From the NCBI RefSeq assembly GCF_000016545.1, contig NC_009437.1:1219501-1283500 (forward strand): a stretch of DNA of 64,000 nt, read 5' to 3'. Positions 58,439-64,000 of this stretch are shown here, one piece after another. Both the position numbers and the translations under genes were made by a program. The DNA is from Caldicellulosiruptor saccharolyticus DSM 8903. GTDB lineage: Bacteria > Bacillota > Thermoanaerobacteria > Caldicellulosiruptorales > Caldicellulosiruptoraceae. A model generated the notes under the pieces. The model saw nothing but the letters and a program-made list of their open reading frames with translations, ran no database searches and was not told the DNA's origin. The first letter of the stretch is position 1. Every line of letters begins with the position of its first letter.

Positions 58439-59650
58439 TTAATATTCAAACTCAATTCCAAACGGTTTTAGTGCTCTTGGTAGGATTCCATGGACATATG
58501 CAATCATGATACCATAGTTTGTGATTGGCACACCCTGTTTTTTAGCAAGTTCTACTCTAAATAGCATCTCTCTTCGTGTTATCATACAGCCACCACAGTG
58601 GATTATAAGCTTGTACTTTGTGAGATCTTTTGGATAATTGTAGCCTGATACCCATTCAAAGTTTATATCAAATCCAGCAATCTGACGCAGCCACCTTGGA
58701 ATTTTAACAGTTCCAATGTCATCTGATTGCCTGTGGTGTGTGCATGCCTCGGCAATCAAAACTGTATCCCCAGGTTTTAAATCTTTAATTTTCCTGACTC
58801 CCTCAACAAACTCCACCAAATCCCCTTTGTATCTTGCAAACAAAATTGAAAAAGATGTAAGAGGAATATCAGGTGGGGTGTCTGCATCAACCTTTAAAAA
58901 CGCTTGTGAATCTGTTATAACAATTGCAGGTTTTTTACCAAGATTTTCGATAGTTTCTTTTAACTCATATTCCTTTGTCACAATTGCAATTGCATCAGAA
59001 TCCAAAATATCTCTTATTGTCTGCTGCTGAGGCAAAATCAATCTTCCTTTTGGTGCTGCCTTGTCAATCGGCACAACTAAAACTACAAAGTCACCCGGGT
59101 TTATCAAATCTCCTACTATTCGCAAATCCTCACCAATATCTGGCACAAGCTTTGCAAGTGAACTTTTTAGCTCATCAATGCCTTTTAAAGTAACACATGA
59201 CACAGCTAAAAATGGCATTCCCAAGCTTGTTTGCAAAAAAGAAAGTTTTTCTTTATAATTTGGGTCTTTGTCAATCTTATTCAAAACACCAATTCTTGGC
59301 ACTTTTTTTTCGTCAAAAAGTTTTGCAAGCTGCTTTTCATACGTCAAGTCATCTATATCAGATACCACTAATATTGCAATATCAGTTTTGTTCAAAACCT
59401 CCAGTGTCTTTTCAATCCTGAGCTTACCAAGCTCACCCACATCATCAATTCCTGCTGTGTCAATTAAAACAACAGGACCGAGCGGCAAAATCTCCATTGA
59501 TTTGTAAACAGGGTCGGTAGTAGTTCCCGGCATGTCAGACACAATCGCAATTGGCTGGTTTGTTATGGCATTGATTAAACTTGACTTACCTGCGTTTCTC
59601 TTGCCAAATATAGCTATGTGAAGCCTTTCACTGCGCGGTGTTGTGTTCAT
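58439..59650 (-). CDS. hydF: [FeFe]-hydrogenase maturation GTPase HydF
   Basis: 403 residues. It is the scaffold on which HydE and HydG build the diiron subcluster before transfer to the hydrogenase. The N-terminal GTPase domain has the P-loop GKRNAGKSS, DTAGIDD and NKID; a dimerisation domain follows. The C-terminal iron-sulfur domain carries the conserved EACTHHRQ and HCGGCMITRR ligands (one Cys, then C-x2-C, plus His). It starts at ATG 59650. It lies 28 bases downstream of aspA on the same strand and is evidently co-transcribed. HydE and HydG are not in the window. Confidence 0.95.
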   Translation of the reverse strand: MNTTPRSERLHIAIFGKRNAGKSSLINAITNQPIAIVSDMPGTTTDPVYKSMEILPLGPVVLIDTAGIDDVGELGKLRIEKTLEVLNKTDIAILVVSDIDDLTYEKQLAKLFDEKKVPRIGVLNKIDKDPNYKEKLSFLQTSLGMPFLAVSCVTLKGIDELKSSLAKLVPDIGEDLRIVGDLINPGDFVVLVVPIDKAAPKGRLILPQQQTIRDILDSDAIAIVTKEYELKETIENLGKKPAIVITDSQAFLKVDADTPPDIPLTSFSILFARYKGDLVEFVEGVRKIKDLKPGDTVLIAEACTHHRQSDDIGTVKIPRWLRQIAGFDINFEWVSGYNYPKDLTKYKLIIHCGGCMITRREMLFRVELAKKQGVPITNYGIMIAYVHGILPRALKPFGIEFEY

Positions 59651-59678
59651 CTTAAAAGTCAGTCCTTTCCGTAAGATT

Positions 59679-61064
59679 TCATTCTTTAAACTTTATAAAC
59701 TCAAAAGGATTCAAAAGCTCTTGTGCTTCTTTTTCATCCATAATATTTAGCTCTTTAACAACATCTATTATTTGCTTGCTCTCTAAAGTAGCCTTTTTTG
59801 CAATTTCTGCTGCCTTGTCATATCCAATCTTGTCAATTAAGCTTGCTGCAATAGCAGGAGTCTTTTTTGCATACTCTAAACATTTTTCTTTGTTTGCTGT
59901 TATACCATCTATGCACTGCTGCCTGAAAATTTTAATACCATTTTTGAGAATTTTAAGATTCTCAAGAAGATTGTTTGCTATCAGAGGTAAAAAAGCATTC
60001 AGTTCAAGCTGACCAGCCTGCGCTGCTAAAGTTATTGCAAAGTCGTTTGCCATCACCTGAAAAGCTATTGTGTTTACAAGCTCAGGGATTACAGGATTTA
60101 CCTTTCCAGGCATAATGCTTGAGCCAGCCTGAACAGCTGGCAGGTTTATCTCATTAAAGCCTGTGTTTGGTCCAGAGGAAAGAAGACGAAGGTCATTTGC
60201 AATCTTTGAGAGATTCACTGCCAAGGCTTTCAAAAGCCCTGAACATTCAACAAAAACGTCTGCGTTCTGTGTCGCATCCATAAGATAATCTGAACGAGCC
60301 AAGCCGATTTTGGTAAGGTTTCTTAGTATTTCTATCACTTTAAAGATGTATTTCAAAGGTGCGTTTACTCCTGTGCCAACAGCAGTTGCACCAAGATTGA
60401 CAACCCTGAGCCGCTCTTCAACCTTGTATAGTCTCCATCTGTCGCGTGAGATAGCTTGGGCATATGCACCAAACTCCTGACCAAGTGTTACAGGCAGGGC
60501 ATCTTGCAGCTGTGTTCTTCCTGCCTTTATTACATCCTCAAATTCATGTTCTTTTTTCTGAAGACTTTTTTGAAGCTCTGCACATTCTTCTGAAAGTTCT
60601 CTTACATTCCATATAGTGGCAATTCGCAAGGCTGTAGGGTACACATCGTTTGTTGACTGTGATAGATTAACATGATTAATTGGATGAATTATATCATACT
60701 CACCCGGTTTTCTTCCAATGTGAATTAAGGCTACGTTTGCAATAACTTCGTTTACATTCATATTTGTAGATGTTCCCGCACCGCCCTGGAAGCTGTCTAC
60801 AATGAACTGGTCGTCATATTTTCCTGCCAGAATTTCGTCACATGCAAAGACAATAGCATCTTTAATTTTTTCATCCAAAAGACCAACTTCATAGTTTGCA
60901 ATTGCGCACGCTTTTTTGACCATGACAAGCGCTTTTATTAAATCTTTGTCAACGCTCTTTCCAGAGACGTTAAAATTAGCAAAAGCGCGTTTTGTGTGAA
61001 TTCCATAAAGCTCAGAATCAGAAAGCTCAATACTGCCCAAGAAATCTTTTTCTATTCTTGACAT
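59679..61064 (-). CDS. aspA: Aspartate ammonia-lyase
   Basis: 461 residues of the fumarase/aspartase superfamily, converting L-aspartate reversibly to fumarate and ammonia. Signature GSSIMPGKVNP near residue 315, plus GGAGTSTNMNVNEV, NHVNLSQSTND and GRTQLQDALPVTLGQE. The AGGAGAG ribosome-binding site is good. Genes for this enzyme are found next to hydrogenase maturation genes in several anaerobic Firmicutes and Thermotogae, and here it leads hydF, so the pairing is a conserved context and not chance. A metabolic reason (possibly ammonium for HydF-dependent assembly) is speculative. Confidence 0.95.
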   Translation of the reverse strand: MSRIEKDFLGSIELSDSELYGIHTKRAFANFNVSGKSVDKDLIKALVMVKKACAIANYEVGLLDEKIKDAIVFACDEILAGKYDDQFIVDSFQGGAGTSTNMNVNEVIANVALIHIGRKPGEYDIIHPINHVNLSQSTNDVYPTALRIATIWNVRELSEECAELQKSLQKKEHEFEDVIKAGRTQLQDALPVTLGQEFGAYAQAISRDRWRLYKVEERLRVVNLGATAVGTGVNAPLKYIFKVIEILRNLTKIGLARSDYLMDATQNADVFVECSGLLKALAVNLSKIANDLRLLSSGPNTGFNEINLPAVQAGSSIMPGKVNPVIPELVNTIAFQVMANDFAITLAAQAGQLELNAFLPLIANNLLENLKILKNGIKIFRQQCIDGITANKEKCLEYAKKTPAIAASLIDKIGYDKAAEIAKKATLESKQIIDVVKELNIMDEKEAQELLNPFEFIKFKE

Positions 61065-61610
61065 TGCTGTATATCTCTCCTGATTAAATGTATTTTAAAG
61101 TTGTCCGATATTAATCAACATCAAATATTATATCATATCGATGAGAATTCAGGTGAAAAAGACGCAATTTTAAAAGCACTTTCTTTAATTGCGGAATTTT
61201 AAAGCTTTGCGAGAGGTTTTTATGTCCAATAAAGATAACTTTGAATCAGTTCACAACAGTCATTTCATGTGATTTTTCCCTTTGGATTTATGTTTGTTTT
61301 TTAAGTGTGTAATTGGAGTGCAAAAAATATTAATTGGTTTAATTTAAAAACAGAAAACAATCCAAGGTAAATTTTTATCTTTGGCAAGACAAAATAATGC
61401 AAGATTGAGTACAAAATATTGAAAAAAAAAACAATATTGTGAATTGAAATTTAAAACAAAAGCTATATATTACAATTAAAATCTCTTGCCTGAAAGTAAA
61501 ATTAAAAAAGGAGAAAGAATTTGAGGTTGGGAAGATTGATTTGAGAAGGATAATGGTTTGAATTAATTTATCAGTATTTAGATTTACTTCTTTATTTTGG
61601 AGGTATTCTT
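61065..61610. other. Intergenic region before the radical SAM genes
   Basis: 546 AT-rich bases with no convincing gene. Between 61139 and 61203 a short open stretch ends DENSGEKDAILKALSLIAEF, which resembles the end of some protein. An AAAGGAG site at about 61507 precedes a tiny frame from TTG 61521. A TTTGGAGG ribosome-binding site for the next gene is at about 61595. Confidence 0.4.
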
Positions 61611-62585
61611 ATGAAAGTGATATGGAATTTGACGAGACTGTGCAACTGGAATTGTGTGATTTGTTGTGTCGATGCTGTTCATGTAAGTAACAAACAAATA
61701 CCAGAGATTCAAAAAAGATTGATTTTAAATGGGAAGGAATTAACATTCGAAGAAAAAGTGAAAATAGTTAACGATTTATATAATAGTGGTATAAACTCAA
61801 TTGATTTTTCAGGTGGAAATCTGCTTTTAATAAATGATAATATTAAATTACTTCAATATGCTGCTTCTAAATTTTCAAAAGATTGCTTATCTATAAGTAT
61901 ACCAGGGAATAATTTAAATTTTGAATTAATCTGCAATTTAAAGGATTATGTATCTAAAGTTGAATTTACGTTAGATAATGTAGAAGGTGACAAGGATGGT
62001 TCAAGACCAAATGGATTTGTTGAGTTGGCAAAGAATGCAATAAAATTGTGTGTAAAAGAAAATATCACTGTATGCGTTAGTACAGTGCTTAAAAAAAGTA
62101 ATGTTTCACCTAAGAACTTGAGTAAAATTTATTACTTTTTAATTGAAAATGGTGTAGAAGAATGGGAAATATTGCGCTTTTACCAGGTAGGAAGAGCAGC
62201 GAATATTTATGCTCTAAATCCTGATGATAGTGAACTTAAAGAGGCAATTAAGTACATAGATGAACTCAAAAAGGAAAATATTATACAAATTTCATATCAG
62301 CATTCTTTAAAAAACAAAATTCACGGAAATGTTAAGTGTAATGCTTTAAGTCATTCAATAGGTATATTTGCTGATGGAACAGTTAGTGCATGTGCTTGGG
62401 CACTTGGATATAATGGTAGGCCAATTGATGAAAATTTTGTATTGGGAAAGATGCCAGAACAAAGCTTGAAAGATATTATTGAGAGTGATAAAGCATTAAA
62501 ATGGAATAGTAATGAGCTAAAAAATTCTGCTTCAATATGTCAGCCTGATAAAATTATGCTGAATAATCTGTATTTCACTAAATAG
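61611..62585 (+). CDS. Radical SAM protein with additional C-terminal cysteines
   Basis: 324 residues. Radical SAM iron-sulfur motif CNWNCVIC at Cys11/Cys15/Cys18, at the very N-terminus after the first strand, followed by the SGGNLLL glycine-rich SAM-binding segment. The rest forms a partial TIM barrel. Near the C-terminus KCNALSHSIGIFADGTVSACAWALG and a later Cys (SASICQPD) resemble a SPASM/twitch auxiliary-cluster domain, as in peptide- or carbohydrate-modifying enzymes. The substrate is not identifiable. The ribosome-binding site TTTGGAGG is strong. The next radical SAM gene starts 22 bases later, so the two are one operon. Confidence 0.85.
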   Translation: MKVIWNLTRLCNWNCVICCVDAVHVSNKQIPEIQKRLILNGKELTFEEKVKIVNDLYNSGINSIDFSGGNLLLINDNIKLLQYAASKFSKDCLSISIPGNNLNFELICNLKDYVSKVEFTLDNVEGDKDGSRPNGFVELAKNAIKLCVKENITVCVSTVLKKSNVSPKNLSKIYYFLIENGVEEWEILRFYQVGRAANIYALNPDDSELKEAIKYIDELKKENIIQISYQHSLKNKIHGNVKCNALSHSIGIFADGTVSACAWALGYNGRPIDENFVLGKMPEQSLKDIIESDKALKWNSNELKNSASICQPDKIMLNNLYFTK

Positions 62586-62606
62586 GAAAAGGTGTACGAG
62601 GATAAA

Positions 62607-63416
62607 ATGCAAGCTATAAGATGTAAAACAATTCTTACTAAAAGTAAGTTACCAAGTGTTGATTACTGCTATAATGTTTATATTGGATGTACCCATGCAT
62701 GCCAATACTGTTACGCAGAATTTATGAAAAAATTTACAGGACATATTAATGATGAATGGGGTCAATTTGTTGACTACAAAGAAAATGCTTTAGAGATACT
62801 TGAAAAAGAAATTAAAAAGGTTAAAAAGAACGAAAAAGTATTATTGGGAAGTGTTACCGATTCCTACCAACCGATAGAAAAGAAACTTCTTTTGACAAGG
62901 AAAAGTCTCGAATTATTTTTAAAGAATAAAACACATATTTCTATTTTAACCAAGTCAGCTTTGGTTTTAAGAGATATTGACATACTATCAGGTTACGATA
63001 AGTGTGAAGTAGGTATAAGCTGTGGTTTTTTAGATAAGAATGTTTATCAAATTTTGGAACCACGTGCTAGCAATCCTTACGAAAGAATAATGGTCCTCAG
63101 AGAATTGAAACGTGCAGGAATAAGAACATACTTATTCATAAGTCCAATAATTCCTTTTATCAGTGATATAGAATCTATTTTTTCTTTAGCAGGGGACAGT
63201 ATTGATTTTGCAATGGGTGAAATATTAAATACAAAGCGTAACAATATTAAGAAATTAAGAAGTATATTAGAAAAATTGGTTGGATACAATAAAGTTTCAG
63301 AAATATTAAATCTTTGTAAAGATAATGAATATCTATCGACAATTCAAGATAAATTTGAAGCCTTATGTAGAGCTTATAGAGTCGAAAATAAAGGGTTTTT
63401 TGCTCATAAGAATTAA
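62607..63416 (+). CDS. SPL-family (spore photoproduct lyase-like) radical SAM protein
   Basis: 269 residues from ATG 62607 (GAGG before it). A GTG at 62592 is in frame but is too close to a ribosome-binding site to be likely. The motif GCTHACQYCYAEFM (Cys28/Cys32/Cys35) and downstream LLGSVTDSYQPIEKKLLLTRK and ISILTKSALVLRD match the SPL-like/Rv2578c group of radical SAM proteins, whose role is mostly unknown. There is no sign of the DNA-binding hairpin of true spore photoproduct lyase. The adjacency to another radical SAM gene and a transporter-like gene suggests a small biosynthetic operon. Confidence 0.85.
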   Translation: MQAIRCKTILTKSKLPSVDYCYNVYIGCTHACQYCYAEFMKKFTGHINDEWGQFVDYKENALEILEKEIKKVKKNEKVLLGSVTDSYQPIEKKLLLTRKSLELFLKNKTHISILTKSALVLRDIDILSGYDKCEVGISCGFLDKNVYQILEPRASNPYERIMVLRELKRAGIRTYLFISPIIPFISDIESIFSLAGDSIDFAMGEILNTKRNNIKKLRSILEKLVGYNKVSEILNLCKDNEYLSTIQDKFEALCRAYRVENKGFFAHKN

Positions 63417-63454
63417 GCAATATGAAAACATTATAGTATATAAGAGGCGAAAAG

Positions 63455-64000
63455 ATGGTAAAAGATTGTTTATTCTTTCTGGTAAAGTTTAGTTCATATA
63501 TGCCAATGGTATTATTACCGTTATTTATATATAAAGAGTTTAATAACGTGTTTTTAATTGGTATTTCGTTAGCAGTGTGGAGGATCTTGTCATATTACAA
63601 ATATAACGTTATTCATAAAACATTGCAGAAGTATATTGTTAGAGCAAGTTTGATATTGATTTTAATAGTAGACTTGTTATATCCTGTAAATCCAAAATAT
63701 AATATATTATTTTTAATCTTTATTTCTTCTTTATTGTCTTCGTATCTGAGAGTAGAGCCTGCCTGTTTAAGAGAGAGTGCGTTAACTAATTTTATATTCA
63801 TAGTGAGTGGAATGATATTTGCTGGTTTAATTATGTATAATTTGCGCTTTCTAAGTTTTTACTTCAACATTTTTAATATTGCATTATTGTTAGTTTGTAG
63901 AATTTCTCCATTTGAAAAAATAAAGAGATGTTCATTTAAAGTATTTAAGTATGATTTAATAACTGTATTTCTTCATAATTTCATTTACTATTTTTTTATT
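63455..64000 (+). CDS. Polytopic membrane protein, 5' part (runs off the window)
   Basis: An open frame of 182 codons from ATG 63455, without a stop at the window edge. It shows at least five hydrophobic segments in the first 180 residues (MPMVLLPLFIY, FLIGISLAVW, ASLILILIVDLL, ILFLIFISSLLSS, FIFIVSGMIFAGLI). It resembles the first half of an MFS-type permease, with no clear motif. It starts 38 bases after the second radical SAM gene, so it is probably the operon's transporter. The ribosome-binding site is weak (AAGAGGCGAAA). Confidence 0.65.
   Translation, partial: MVKDCLFFLVKFSSYMPMVLLPLFIYKEFNNVFLIGISLAVWRILSYYKYNVIHKTLQKYIVRASLILILIVDLLYPVNPKYNILFLIFISSLLSSYLRVEPACLRESALTNFIFIVSGMIFAGLIMYNLRFLSFYFNIFNIALLLVCRISPFEKIKRCSFKVFKYDLITVFLHNFIYYFFI

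Noticed and set aside
61164-61194. Short inverted repeat CGCAATT / AATTGCG after aspA's upstream region
   Set aside because: Only seven base pairs with a long loop and no T tract; too weak for a terminator or operator call.

Overview
The window comes from an AT-rich, thermophilic, plant-biomass-degrading Firmicute of the genus Caldicellulosiruptor. The signs are giant modular cellulases (GH9 and GH74 catalytic modules joined to CBM3 modules by Pro/Thr linkers), a 455-residue GH1 beta-glucosidase next to two GH94 phosphorylases, a GT39 O-mannosyltransferase beside the cellulase genes, and a HydF/AspA pair typical of H2 producers. Gene order and the beta-glucosidase as I remember it point to C. 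saccharolyticus. That species call is from memory, not from a search.

Layout. 1-4400: a secreted GH9-CBM3-CBM3-CBM3-GH5 enzyme whose GH5 mannanase module is out of frame. 4559-10409: a cassette of two GT-C membrane glycosyltransferases, a membrane-anchored WG-repeat protein and a parvulin foldase, probably serving glycosylation and folding of the secreted cellulases. 10683-15100: a GH74 xyloglucanase cut off inside its CBM3 by an IS256-type element, followed by the scar of an IS605/TnpB element. 15117-22068: ogt, then beta-glucosidase and two GH94 phosphorylases on the minus strand, which process cellobiose in the cytoplasm. 22308-24895: two exopolysaccharide-type transferases. 25005-26160: a small antitoxin-like gene, tmRNA (ssrA) and smpB.

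26549-31760: a small redox operon (ferredoxin-type aldo/keto reductase, flavodoxin, cupin), a broken MerR regulator, an MFS transporter and an AraC regulator. 31955-43063: a hemicellulose-sugar region with a GH3 glucosidase, a sensor kinase, a response regulator fused to an ABC sugar permease, a GH78 rhamnosidase split by an insertion sequence, and a DeoR regulator. 43554-49374: one SNF2/SWIM helicase gene carrying three lesions (two IS insertions and one frameshift). 49543-58391: aldo/keto reductase, ABC exporter, an isolated cas6, GH36 alpha-galactosidase, GNAT protein and small membrane or secreted proteins. 58439-61064: hydF and aspA. 61611-64000: two radical SAM genes and the start of a membrane protein that runs off the window.

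The main theme is a polysaccharide-use locus under active erosion. Three IS families, two clean and reversible gene interruptions with target duplications, a probable deletion fusion, and frameshifts in at least five genes lie among intact enzymes. The least explained items are the radical SAM pair with its transporter-like partner, the isolated cas6, the transposase without its own stop codon, and the glycosylation/folding cassette.
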